Assembly (NCBI GenBank): GCA_001586965.3
Contig: LUCW03000018.1
Span: 1-49,266, forward strand
Reading direction: 5' to 3'
DNA: 49,266 nt
Source: Sphaeroforma sirkka
Taxonomy: Eukaryota > Opisthokonta > Ichthyosporea > Ichthyophonida
The translations under genes were made by a program, and so were the position numbers. The notes beneath the pieces are model-generated. The model saw only the letters and a program-made list of their open reading frames with translations. It had not been told where the DNA came from and searched no databases. Below, in pieces: positions 11,278 to 36,009 of the stretch (the first letter of the stretch is position 1; every line of letters begins with the position of its first letter).

Positions 11278-11468
11278 GTGAGACCGTAAGTACATCAGCT
11301 GCTATCGTGTGTTGGCGAGTAGATCGCGTGATAGCAGTGAGGCATGATATAGTACCATAACCGATGACTAATAAGGAGCTGGGGAGGCATGATAACCCGA
11401 GCCATCTTCCAGAAGGTGCTGTTGACCGTAAAAAGAAGTTTAGCGCCCCGGAGGTGAAGAATAAGCGT
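11278..11468. repeat. Tandem duplication, unit 2
   Basis: Second copy of 11086-11270. Both contain an inverted pair, CAGCTGCTATC and GATAGCAGT, about 20-25 bp apart, so each unit could form a stem. Confidence 0.85.
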
Positions 11469-14400
11469 GTTGTTCCACAGTGACTTTCCCACGATTCCCT
11501 TTCGACGGTGCAGATATATATCGTCTCGAAGGAGAAATAGCAAGGGTGTGCTCCAGATGACGGAAGTAAATAGGAAATCGTGCTGTTGAGGGCCAGAAGG
11601 GAAAACAGGCGATCGCTAATATAAACGAAACATTAAAAACGCGTCCGCATATGAAGCCATCGATGTCTGTTCGCGACAAACTCGTCCAGCAATGCTTGTG
11701 CTGAATCTGGACAGAATAGGCATCTTCAATTTCCTTGGAAAAGTAGACAGTGAGTCTGTGGCTGTCATCCGCGAGTAAGCCGACAGTTGTTGGGTCAAAA
11801 CTGACGGTTTGTTGGACCATCTGGAGTAGTCCATCGGTCTCATCCAATTCAGGCAGCGAAAAAAAGAGTCGCCAAATACGGTTATAGGTCCTTCGATGTA
11901 GCCAATATGCGAGCTATCATCCACGTTTGATGGAAATTTAGTGTAAGTACGGACCCGGGTCATTCATTTTATTCCAGAAGCGGTATCTAGTCCGAAAGCA
12001 AGATCATGGGGGGATCGGAACGACGAGCCCAGTCTGCTACAACAATGGTGCGGCAGCCTAACATATCCTTTTATGGGCCTCATGAGTATGGTCAATAAAA
12101 AGATCGGAGGGTACAGGTACTTGAAAGAGCACATCGTAATCCCGAGGCTGCGTGGTTAGTCCAAAAGTTTCAACATATTAGGGAGTGGGCCCTTGTGTAG
12201 GATTCTGTTCCGAAATGGCTTGGGTAGTTTAAGAATATATAGGTAGCTGATGATGCCGTCCTGAGCCGATGCACCTGAGCCAATACATATAAACTATTCA
12301 ACAAAGGTCATGTGGCAAAACCTATAGTCTGTCGAATTGGCAGCATGGACGATTCCAAATTAATCTCCACCCATTATGAGAACAATAGAGGGTCTGAGGG
12401 GTAAACTATATATCGATGTGCACTATCCGTACGAGCTCCGTCTCGAGACGGTAGGGTCATAGCTGCGATAATGTGAGATTCTGAGGGTAGGGCCCGCGGC
12501 TACGCCGAGTGCACCGTAAAGCCCGTTGTTGTCGAGTAGGCAAATGATACTATAAAACAATCTTGTGTCGCCGGGATCTCCTCAGTCAACTGCAAACTAA
12601 AAGGATATGTGCTGTGCGTGGTGGTGATTGGGTCAGTGTCAGCTTAGAATATCGACAAGAGCTGGCAATGGAACTGGTTGGCATTTGTATGTATCATAAA
12701 GCCCTCACTGATTTCTTCTGGCAGGAGGGCTGGTCGTTGGCTCTGGGGGTAAAGTGGATTAGCTCTAAATTCGAGACAATGTAGCTAGTTATTCTGCCTC
12801 ACATTCGGGGTTTAGAAGTGGTGACTTTTGAACACATACTCAACCCCAATTCCTGGTCCATGGACTGGCTGTGCCTGGGCAGCAGGTACGTAATGATGCG
12901 CTAGGGGCCATCTATGTACTAGAGAAGTCAGATGGTGGCTTGAACGAACTGTAGCTTTAGACACAACAGTCAGCTGGGAAAACCAGTTTCGCTTTGACGT
13001 GACTGCTCATGAGCGGTGGTGGGCCGACTATAAGGGAACATGAGTGAGCCGAGTGTGAACGGTGTTGCTGGTGTCGGAACGTAAATATATTCCGACGATC
13101 ATATATATTGTAATATTGTCGTGTTGAGTGGAGTCGTGGACGTTCCTGTCGGTCGCGAATACTAGAAGAGCGGTCGCATTTCCCGCGGGTAAGTTTTCGG
13201 GTTGACTGGTATGAAGTGGTCGAGACCAGCATCAGATACTGGGTGGAAAAAGCCACCAATCGCTGTCGCGCTCGCTGGTATGAAAGATTTGTCTACCCCA
13301 ATACCTGACTCCGCCGCCTTGAGCATAATGATGCCCATGTTCCCCATCGGAATTGCATCGAGAGGTACTGGCTTTGCCTTTGCGTTAGACAGTAAATAAC
13401 TGACAGAACACCATACTTGGCGAAACAGAAGGAATGATCAATTCGGCGTGGTCGTCACGGCAGTGTATCGGGTTCAAGCGGTTTCCCTGTTCAAGAAGTA
13501 ACGAGAAAAAAAAATGGGGTAACACAATGCGCGGATACCCTGTAGTGTGCGATAAAGTAACGCTCGATCACTGCTACCGTGGCTCCAAAGCCTGGCTCGG
13601 GCACCATCATAATCTGGATCGCTTGCTTCCTGTGCATGAACATGAATTCGATTCAAGTGTCTTCCTCCAATACGCGGGTATACTCCCGCGAGAATTTCGC
13701 CTTCTCTCCCAGTGAGAAGGAGATTAAGATGGGGTTCCATCTTCCCCCATAGTAGGTGGGGAGGGATCAGGATATTGAGGCAGAACTAGGTTGCAAAAAC
13801 TAACTGTCGTACGAAGATATATTTTGGTTCAATGAATTGATGATACTGCGATTGTACTAAGTCTAGGGTTCTTGGATTCGTCATAGGTTGGCTAGTAAAG
13901 TTTGTACACTCAAGGTTCGTGCCGTTTACTATCGTGAAATCAAACTAAATGGCTTGGCCTCACTAGAACCAGTGTACAAAAGGTCGAATCAAGGGTTGAC
14001 TGGGTAGTCTTAACCAAGAGTCTCAGACTCCTGGTGTATTTCAATACTGGCTAACATATGAGTAGCCTCGCCTTTCCGTGTCCCAAGGCTTGAAAAGGCG
14101 GACTGACCCATGTACCGGCCACTGCCGTCCTCTACCACAGTAAGATATTGAAACTTTTCTCATAACTCATAGTGGTCATTAAGTATAGTGTCAAATCCAT
14201 GCCTCAGGATTGTTTTGGAGTCCTGGATGGGGGGTTTGGAATAGTGTTATCACTATCGATTTCCCCGTCCAGCAAATGAGATTTATATAGTTCACGAAGC
14301 ACGATGAACTGATAAGTTAACCACGAATTGACTCCTTGAATTCTATCCACAGCCAGACACGAAATGAGATAGAGTTCTTACATTTTGAGCATATTCTGAT

Positions 14401-16208
14401 TTGAGGTATTCTATTGATTATTTAGGACACAAGCCTGCGATTATGACCATATCCAGCTGAGTCCGAACACTAAAATAGGGGTGGGATCCCCTTTTGATTT
14501 TAGACGGAATTAAACAAAGCTTAAGGGCACTTTGTACGACTATCTTAAGGGTTAGTATAAGAAGGTCGCTAGCTAAAACCTAATAAAGTGCCAGAACGTG
14601 ACTCAAATCGAGTCGGATACCTACAACTTAATCTATTTATACAGCTTATTAGAAATTACTTTCATCATACAAGGGGGTTCGCGAGGTGGCTAGTGGTCGT
14701 GATATTGGTATGGTCCCTCGTTGTTATCGGGGTAGAATACGCATGTGTCGAGTTTGCATTGTTGAATAGGGTGTTCTCCAGGAGGTGGAGTGTAGAGCTC
14801 TAGAACAGAGTCTTCGTCCTGGTTATTATAGCCCATAAACTATTGGGCATATGAAACATAGTTCATAAGCAATCGAGTTCATTCGTAAATATCTAGGAAA
14901 TTACGTGAAAAACTGCTGTCATAAACCGATACTGACCGGACATCTTAACATTTACGAATAAACTAGAGCTTCCAAGCGGTCCTAATGGCGAATAATAGGT
15001 AAAACTGCCCGCACCAGACAGAAAATAGACGACTGCTGACCGGAATGCAAGTAAAATTACTGGGCACAGGCTACCAGTCAACAGCCAAGAGTTTCAATTG
15101 ATTAATACAATGGATGTCACTGACAGCTTGAATTGAACAAAGTAATCATATGCATGTCAGTCACTGGCACCAATTTTGAACCTCAGCAGAAGCAAACGCG
15201 GACAAATATAAGTGAGATGGGTGCTGAGAGCCTCATGATATCCATATATAGTAGAGAGAGAGAAGCTTGAAAGCTCGTATCAAACTCATTATGTTAACTG
15301 TAGAGGGAATGTGAGCATATGAGCAAGATATGCCTTTAGAAAAATGAATAGTGACACCTCTGCAAGTGAGATTCCCTCGTTAATCGGTTGGCAGTTGACG
15401 TGTTATGTGTGTTGTTGACTACCCGGTGGCATCCGCATTTTTAATCGGAGTGAAAAAAGCTAGAGAGTTTTATTAAGCTGTCAGAGTCACATCAGAGTCC
15501 CCGAAAGTAGCGCATACTCTAATTTAGATTATACAACCATACCGGCGACTTACATCGATAGTCATTCTCAATTGAAAAGGTAAGAATTATATTTATATTA
15601 CTGTCATCACCGCGTGACCTGCATTCACGTCCACAGACGAATTGAATACAGTGTATTCGGTGTACCTACCATGGTGTCAGTGTTCGGGAGTACGTGCCAT
15701 TGCGTTCTTTCGTTATGATATCTTAACCGAGAAGTGGAATGAACACAGTATCGTACAATTACGGTACTCGAGTCAACTGGCTAACTCCACAACGACCAGT
15801 CACTACAAATCGCCAGATAGCTGCCATATCTACGAATTTGGATTGCCACACTAGCCCTCCACGACATCTGTCTATCTGGAGTCATAACCATCCAATCAGC
15901 AACTTACGTCGACAGCGGTCCATTCTGCGCACTCATGCCGCAAACTGGTCGAGTACCTCATTCATGGCTCAAGACTTGCTCCATCCTGTGAAGACGAGAT
16001 AGTTCTCGACGCTATTTGTCGATGCCTTCAACCCTCATTCCTCTATCGTAAATCACAACAGTGAAGTACATCACGGATAGCGGACCGCACTATCTGCTAG
16101 GTCTTGGACGAAGCGCTCGAGCCATACACCGACCCCGGAGATCGCACTCATGGTCGTTGCCTGTGATAGAGTTAGGTTACTGTCAAAATCAGGGAAGCGG
16201 GTAGCATG

Positions 16209-16573
16209 CTACCTTTCCTGATTGTCACAGTCGTCCAGCTCTTGAAACTCAAACATCGCTTCGGTCACAAACTGACGTGTTCGATTTATCTCCATCATTG
16301 TGAGGTTTGTCAACCGCACCATGATTGAATCCGCCTGCACAAGAATCAAGTTAACTTGAACTTTAATATAATTATAGTGAGGATGATTAACCGTCATGTT
16401 CACGCTGAACAAAGCACAATGTGCCAGAAGAAGAGCAATGCGTTGATTTTATATCCGTTAGAACCATTATCTGAAAAGAAAGGGCGGAGGTGCGAAATAA
16501 AACACATCGAAATTGAACCCGAATTCCAAACACTTAACTGTTTAAACGAGGGGTGCGGGTCCTCTAATTGAAG

Positions 16574-16614
<41 letters not shown>

Positions 16615-19465
16615 GAACGTTCTACATATTGCACAGGTTCTGAGCACGGGTGATGGTCGAGATATGAGCTTGTGCGGCAATGATTAGACAAATTAACATA
16701 CGGATCACTTGCTACTCATGTATTTACAGATCCATAGATGTACAAATAGTGAGCGCTTGAATTGTACAGCTGTTGGACTAGTATAAATATGTGTGCATAC
16801 ATGATGTAATTCCACTCCACAAAACTTTGAAGTGTTGTCACAATTTTATTAAAACAAGAAGCTGCACGCTTGTGCAACTATCTCAAGTTATAATAGAGAG
16901 GTACGCATATTTATTCATAGATGTACATGCGAATTACAGTAGCAAATGATGAGGTCCTTTCCACTTTTTAATAATATTAATGCTCAATCTCAAAGAAAGG
17001 CGTACATTCCAACTCCATCGATGAACAACACGTTCAACCACATCAGTGCACTGACACTCGCATGTGTGTGCTAAAGATGACGAAAAAAGCTGATAACATA
17101 TATGAACAACTAACAAGATACATATTTCAACCACGTGAAAGAGAATAAATAGTGATTAAAACCCACCCAACAGACTGCCAACACCCGACATTCAGCCTGA
17201 TGTTCTGAGGATACTAGCTTAAAGCAAAGGAGCCTTTTATATACATAATAATCATACCTCCAAGTGATGTAACTGCTTCTTGATCTTCGCAAATCTAGCG
17301 TCCCAAATTGTGTTGAGTAACAGGCGCACCTCACTCGGGCTCTGTATATCATCGGCAGCATTGCACAGTAGTGCCATACTCTGAATAATGGGTGGTGCAT
17401 ATGCGAATCGTTAGAACGTATCCGGAAACATACTTTCAGTGGAAAGATGGTTTTATTCTATCTTAGATCTATATACATGTTGATCACATCTATTTGGCAG
17501 GCACCTCACCTTTACCTCTAAAGCGCTCTTATGTCCTCACCATATAAAATACATTCGCTAGCTGATTGGTTGCGCCAAGATCTCCGAATCCCCACAACAT
17601 ATATGAACTACACAAATCTACCAAAATTGTGAACAGCCATAGACAATACCGTATACGACAATGAAGAATAGTATGGGACAGGCAGGGCCTTGCAATTCTA
17701 CTTATGCATCAGATACGACACTTAAAAACATTACTCAATCTACATTTTTAGATAATGCACACACATGTATAGCACTCTCCTATACCACTTCCAAGTAGGC
17801 AGGATGCATTTTCTCCCAACTAGTTTCGTTTTCTAATTCCCGTTGACTGGCAAGCTTCAAATTCTGGAATGAAAGATTGTTAGTTAGTGACGCGGAAATC
17901 GTCTCAGGTGCTGAAATTATGACGCCAGCGGATGGTTGGGAAGGCTCAAGATCATACTCAAGATATAAACTTGTGAAACAAAATGAAGATGGGTCCCCAA
18001 TTGGGTTACGTTATTCATGTACACGGGAGAGGTCATACTCTGATATCTGTCAAACATCCCGCATGCTAATTCACGATCAACTCACTTTGCCACTATAGTA
18101 CAGCTTGCTTGGGATTGTGACTACAAATGAGTGACAGAATTCTTCGCACAATCTCCGTTTGCTACAATATTCATATTTATATAAGTAGGTCCAAACTCAT
18201 TTACGCTCATAGGCATACGTTCCTTCAGCTGATGTATAACAGGCAGTGCCCAATTAAACACTCAGATCCGATTTTTAGAAACTCTTACATTCGATTCGAT
18301 TGCACCCAATATCTTGTAAACAAACTCAAAATCTGTATGTTGAGTGTTCATACTTCACACATCTGCTACACTATCAAAAAGCGAACTACTACTCCCAATT
18401 ATATATAGTAAAGTATAACTTGATCGTTCATAAAGCTACAGGGCAAGTATGCGTGTGTATGAGTGCTCGTGTGTGGGATCATAAACGAACGGAGATCAAA
18501 TCCAGAGAAATGCGCTGAGAATACAGCACATCTAAGCCGTACTTACGTGGCGACTTCAGATAGGTTATAGCAAAGTTAGCAAACATAATTCTTTGAATAT
18601 CATACCTCAACTGTCATCCAACTAGGGCAGACAATTTGACAACGTTTGCTGCTCTTGAGCTCAAGAGCCAACCATAGTGGCACTTGAGTTGTTCTTTGCG
18701 GCTGGAATGGACCTGCAACATAAAATCATTTGCGGCTGAGGTTGAGAATTTCAAGTGTACAACCAGTTCAATGAGAAGGCTTCACACCATGACGATAGAC
18801 TGGCAACATAACTTTTAACTATGGAAATAGAAGCTAAATTATTGCAAGGAAAAATTAGTATATTGGGATACTCGGATGGGTGCATATCATTACGATATAT
18901 ATATGCCGATCAAACAATACGCAGTTGTGTAATTGAAATATACTCAGCCTCTGCAGATCCCACAGAAAAGCTCAAACAAGGTTAAGTCAGTTGTCGATTA
19001 CTATGGAAAAATGGTAGTTATAAGATTTTTGCTTAAGCCTAAAGCGTCGATACTAATAATCACTGTCTGTGATAGAGAAGCGGACCAAAGAGTTATGCGT
19101 GTTGTCAATTATTAGACACCCTGAGCAATACAATAGCGAGACCCAGCGAGCTAGATTAGAAGAATCCATCCGACTCACGCACATTATAGGTTCTGATTAA
19201 CACAACGCCTGTCGAAAAAAAGGATCACAACGTCGTTTAAACGGATGGGTCAATAATGTACAAGTAAGAGTTGTTTCACACACTCTCACCTCAGCTGTAT
19301 ACGGGCAAAGAATGCCGCCTAACTATTTTGCGTGACTCGCAAAAACATACCATATGACTTTGTGATCAAGTGAAGACCTTCCAATTTGAAACTCGGAATT
19401 ATATCTAGTATGACATTTTCGGCTACGAAGTTAACTTCCGCGGCCGTGTGACGTGAAGGATCCAT
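16209..19465 (-). CDS. GINS2: GINS complex subunit PSF2 (five exons)
   Basis: Exons on the minus strand: 19351-19465, 18606-18712, 17786-17863, 17258-17380, 16209-16334. All joins are GT-AG, phases agree, and the total is 182 codons plus TAG; the family is usually about 180-200 residues. PSF2 is one of four GINS subunits in the CMG replicative helicase. Family-like segments in order: AEVNFVAENVILDIIPSF (residues 9-26), GPFQPQRTTQVPLWLALELK (39-58), SWMTVE, EVRLLLNTIWDARFAKI, and LTNLTMMEINRTRQFVTEA near the C-terminus. The ATG is set by an in-frame TAG 18 bases upstream. Donors are GTATGT, GTATGA, GTATAG and GTATGA; acceptors end CAG. Introns of 0.4-0.9 kb hold no gene I can support. I see no disabling change. 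The identification rests on motif order and length without a database search. Confidence 0.92.
16576..16605. repeat. (TA)15 microsatellite in the last PSF2 intron
   Basis: Uninterrupted TA run between PSF2 exons 5 and 4. Confidence 0.95.
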
Positions 19466-20263
19466 ACTAAATGCTCGACGCTATAGTATTTGTAAAGAAT
19501 ATCCACGCAATGCTTACGTATAGTGTGTGTGTATTTGACTATACACGTAAAATAGAAATGTGAACCGGTCTAAAGTGATGAATTCCCCGGCATACAATGC
19601 AGACTGCAAGGGTATCTTGATTGGTGTTGTGTTACATACATAAATACACAAGGGTATGCTATTTACTTATGCTCTTACTAGTCTTTTTACCTGTGTGTAC
19701 TACTTGGTTTTCAGAAGGCTGACTGTAGTCTGTATGACAATACTGGGTCAGAAAAGGGCGCCATTCCGTGAGCCCAATGGTTTCTCTTCTCTTCCTGTAA
19801 TAACCAATCATTTGAAAACCCAACAACCCTCTTCATTTTTTGAGTTGTTCACCTTTAATATATATAAAAATAAATAGAAAAAAATACTGTAAATATGTAA
19901 TATGTATTGTACATACTTGCATTTATTTATATGTTCACATGTACATAGTACATAGTACATAGTGCATATTTACATGTATTCCATGTATGCACTTGAACGA
20001 GATATGCATCGAAGAATCAGTTTTATCTGCGGTTTCTCGTACAAGAGTCCTACACTAGTTGCAAATATCAACACTCCAATCGGAAAATGGAAGCACTCTG
20101 CTTTGAGGCTCAGCGTCCAATATGTTCGAATAGATGGCGACAGTGGTGAAGATGCGTCTATTCTCATTGTTTTGCCAGTTAGTCGCTATATGTATACCCT
20201 TTATTTCCCACCAGTGCATTCAAAAATTTGAGGCATGTGGCATCGTGTATGTACAATTTTCAG
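19466..20263. other. Region upstream of PSF2, unresolved
   Basis: It must contain the PSF2 promoter, but I see no clear box. A plus frame at about 19970-20145 ends at a donor-like GTGAAG with phase 1 and could precede the candidate exon at 20264 (phase compatible). A further acceptor TTTTCAG near 19711 opens a plus frame. No family recognised. Confidence 0.3.
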
Positions 20264-20496
20264 TTGCTGCATTGAACAGACTTTACGATAGGCGACATTG
20301 TTGGATTTCAGGTTTTACCATATCTTTTTCTTACTACAGCGCAGTCACTCCACGGCAATATGAGCTGCCACCGGAACGACTGTTTTCTCAAGGGAGCCTA
20401 GTTTTAATAGAGGTTTTTCTCTCAAGGAAAATGCAAATGCGTCGTGCTCATGTTTTTGATGGGAAAGGTGTGCACCCTTTTATACAAATCGATTAA
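20264..20496 (+). CDS. Candidate terminal exon of an unidentified plus-strand gene
   Basis: After acceptor ACAATTTTCAG the frame runs 77 codons to TAA with protein-like composition (AALNRLYDRRHCWIS near the start, YELPPERLFSQGSLVLIEVF in the middle). It would join in phase to a frame ending at 20145. There is no recognised domain and no clear first exon, so it may be a chance frame. Confidence 0.25.
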
Positions 20497-22226
20497 TGAT
20501 CAGAACTAGTAGCACTTTATACAATTTATTTGAACATATCCTACCCTTACAAAGCGCCATAGTCTTTTTCTTATCAAACCGTATACGAGATGGAGTTTTC
20601 TCGGTTTGGCCTTCTTTGGAAATTTACGCGCTCACAAAGTGATTCGAGTCGACGTAAACACGTGATCGGGCAATCGCTCTATAGCATCGTACTAGATTAA
20701 ATGATAATATCAACTGTAGTTAGCTTCAGGATAAGTTAAACCCCTCGTCCGCTCGTAAAACACGACTCAGTTAGTCATACAACGTTCATTATTATTACGA
20801 AATTCCGTGAAGCGTATAAGACACCACTATCTTAGGCATAATATAAATACACGTGCAAAGTAAATTGACTACACATGACGAATGTTATAACTTGAGGTAG
20901 TGTAACCTAACCTATGCCATAAGCTGCCAATCAATAGTTTTGTGGTATCCCATAGGTATGATTTATTCGAATATGATGGAAGACGAAAAAACTGTGACCA
21001 CGGAATTCTTTCGCATGCTGCAAATATAATCTAATTTGTCGCTAAAGCGTTGGTCAAACAACCATTTAGAGATTTTATTAATCTTTCGATCAACTTCAAA
21101 CAATCGGTCGTACACACTCTCTGAATCTACTTCCACCCTTGGGTGTATGTGCAAGTTTAAACTCATATATTACCGCTTCCGTAAACGCGCCGCCTTGCAG
21201 GATTTTAAGGTAAGATAATACAATTTGTACAGCAGTATGGGCGACTCGTACACAATTTCAGCAAGGGAGCCGAAGAAGGATGTTTTAATGACTTCAGCTA
21301 AAATGAGGGAGCCGCCGTATGGGATGATTCCTGGTTGGCTCCATGTTTCAATATCATTTACAATCATGCTTTACTGCGACATTTGACACGTTGAGTCGAT
21401 TACTCGAATTGAGGTAGTGTTGGACAATGTCATTCACACGGCCACATGCGTATATATACACCTTTTATTTTGTAATAAACATATTTGGCATGTCAGAGAA
21501 CGCATTTCTTGGGACATACGGATATCCTACAATCGTACATATGTATGACTAATACGACTGTACGATTGTGCGATTCTGTACGTCTTATTTTCCGTGCATT
21601 CCAATTTCCAGGTCGAGAAAGCTGCCACAGTGCCAGCCTGTTACCAACGCAACAGATCGACAAATGGGCATGCACACAGTGTCTGTTACATACTCTTTTG
21701 ATTTCCAGAAAAAAAAGTATGAGTCACACTGCACAGATGACAGACTCAGAGTGGTCCTATTTGTTTTTTTTTTCAAAAAGAAAAAAAATACTATATGTAT
21801 GTATTTGCTAAAGCCTCTCCCTCTCTACATACTCACAAGAAGAGATTGCACTATGCACGTAAATATAATTAATATTTAGTTGGTCAGCTCAACTTTTGTG
21901 TTCATGAAGGTCGAAGAAGAACAAGAAAAACGCCTGCATCCATATCTACATGTGTAGAAGTATGAGTCAAAGTGACAAGCCGTCGTAGCGGATAGCCCTC
22001 TCGTACATGCTTCGTAATTTAGTATCCTTTTAAAAGACGACCACGTGCATCTATTAATCGATGGTACCATTCATAGAGAACTGCAATACTCATGCTTGAC
22101 GGATTAAGTGTAGCTTGAAACTAAAAATATTAACAGCACACAGCCCTTCCACTCCTGTTGAACAACAGTTGTCCGCTGCGAATAGGGGCATAGGTAGCTC
22201 ATACGTACGCAGTATAGTATGATAGA
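20497..22226. other. Coding-like fragments on both strands, not resolved
   Basis: Minus frames at 20963-21166 (VYDRLFEVDRKINKISKWLF) and 21170-21367 look protein-like. The plus strand is also open there, with a donor AAGGTAAGA after 21208, an acceptor ATTTCAG before 21261 leading to KMREPPYGMIPGWLHVSISF, and an acceptor before 21612. I could not chain either set with consistent phase into a recognised protein. The last 300 bp lie upstream of the glycosyltransferase start and show no clear promoter element. Confidence 0.3.
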
Positions 22227-34696
<12,470 letters not shown>

Positions 34697-34775
34697 AAGA
34701 AGTATATAGAATCGGAAGGAAAATAAGAATAAAACTTCAAACCCAAACTCAGTGTGCCAGCTTACATATCTGGCT

Positions 34776-35013
34776 TGTTTTAGAGGAATATCTAAGCATA
34801 GGTAGGCATTGTTTTGAAAGTTATGTCTAGGCATAGGTAGACTTTGTTTCAAATGATTGTCTAGGCATAGGTAGACATTGTTTCAAATGATTGTCTAGGC
34901 ATAGGTAGACATTGTTTCAAATGATTGTCTAGGCATAGGTAGACATTGTTTCAAATGATTGTCTAGGCATAGGTAGACATTGTTTTAGAGGAATGTCTGG
35001 GCACGGGTAGATA
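34776..35013. repeat. 34-bp minisatellite, about seven units
   Basis: Unit GTCTAGGCATAGGTAGACAT then TGTTTCAAATGATT (34 bp). Four central units are identical; outer units are diverged (TGTTTTAGAGGAAT at both ends). It starts about 80 bp beyond the proposed end of the glycosyltransferase gene, so it may lie in its 3' untranslated region. Confidence 0.95.
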
Positions 35014-36009
35014 TAGCAACCATAATTGTACGGCCCATTCACATCCACCTACAGAATAGACCATGCTTGCTAGGTAGGACTGGCCAATATATTCTAAGGC
35101 GAATGCTGAGGGTGGAGAATGCCACACGTTTACTGCATAGTAACAAATAGCTGAGTCACTGAAGCGGTCTGTATCGACAACCAAATGATTCCTATCCTAC
35201 TCTGCCTGGAGAATAGAGATGAGGTTGTAACATTGCTGGTCCTTGGTCTACGTCTTGGTGGCACTAATGAGCTATACAAGTACTCATACCGACTCTTTCT
35301 TTCATAGGCCAGAGATCATGTTGCCCTCGATTGTCACTCCCTTACAAGATGTATAATCATGTATAATCATACTTGATATTTCATCAAAATGTCCAAGAAT
35401 TGTCCTACAACAGCACACGCAGTTTTTCCGGGAACTAACGTTCACATATTGTGCATTGGACTTTGCCACAGTGCATAATTGTCAGTGGTTGTAGTATAGG
35501 TATACTACCCCAAAGGGATTCCCTGATCACTGCCCGTGTATTTGTTGAAGTTGTCATGGGCGTTATCGCTACCGTTGATACGGATTCTAATTTTCTCCGG
35601 TCGTGTGGGAGACCTGGGATGTCTACCCAATCACAAGGGAACGCTTTCTCTTCCGTTCCATGGCCTGTTTGAGAGTACGGGATTCTCTATGCCACTCATC
35701 GTGCGATACAACACACCTGGCCGCTCGTTGTCGAACTGATATGCTCTTGTACAGCATCGGTTTGCTTATGTACTTCTCCAGCACCTTGTACGAGCCTATA
35801 GTTTGTTGTTGTTTGCTGTTGCCTATCACGAAGCAATGCAAGTTAAAGCAACATGCTGCTAAGATCGACAGCATCATGCTGTATATACCAAGCAAGCCGC
35901 TTCTGTTCTCACGTACACTAGCAAGGCTAGTCTGCTAATTAATTCACGCTAGTTTGGGCTTATATCAATTAACATTAACAGTACTGGTTTACTACTACCC
36001 CCTTTTTAT
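35014..36009. other. No gene resolved between the two convergent genes
   Basis: Frames exist on both strands (minus 34963-35184 with ICYYAVNVWHSPPSAFALEY; minus 35623-35895; plus 35603-35938). None joins by phase to a neighbour, and I cannot name a family. Confidence 0.35.

Larger units (their letters stand above)
10629..16208. other. 5.6 kb without a recognised gene
   Basis: Visibly less AT-rich than the flanks, with many short frames on both strands (for example minus 11440-11847 and 11616-11963, plus 12563-12784, minus 13474-13740). None carries a motif I recognise or pairs with a neighbour by splice phase. An integrase-like word near 16073 is too short to use. The region may be an old, heavily decayed insertion; a tandem duplication inside it is listed separately. 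Confidence 0.4.

Noticed and set aside
16073..16093. Integrase-like word TDSGPHY on the plus strand
   Set aside because: Seven residues without any supporting flanking motif; chance cannot be excluded.
34963..35184. Possible ABC-transporter-like segment on the minus strand (WHSPPSAF)
   Set aside because: The resemblance is a few residues long and no Walker or signature motifs or membrane spans follow in phase.
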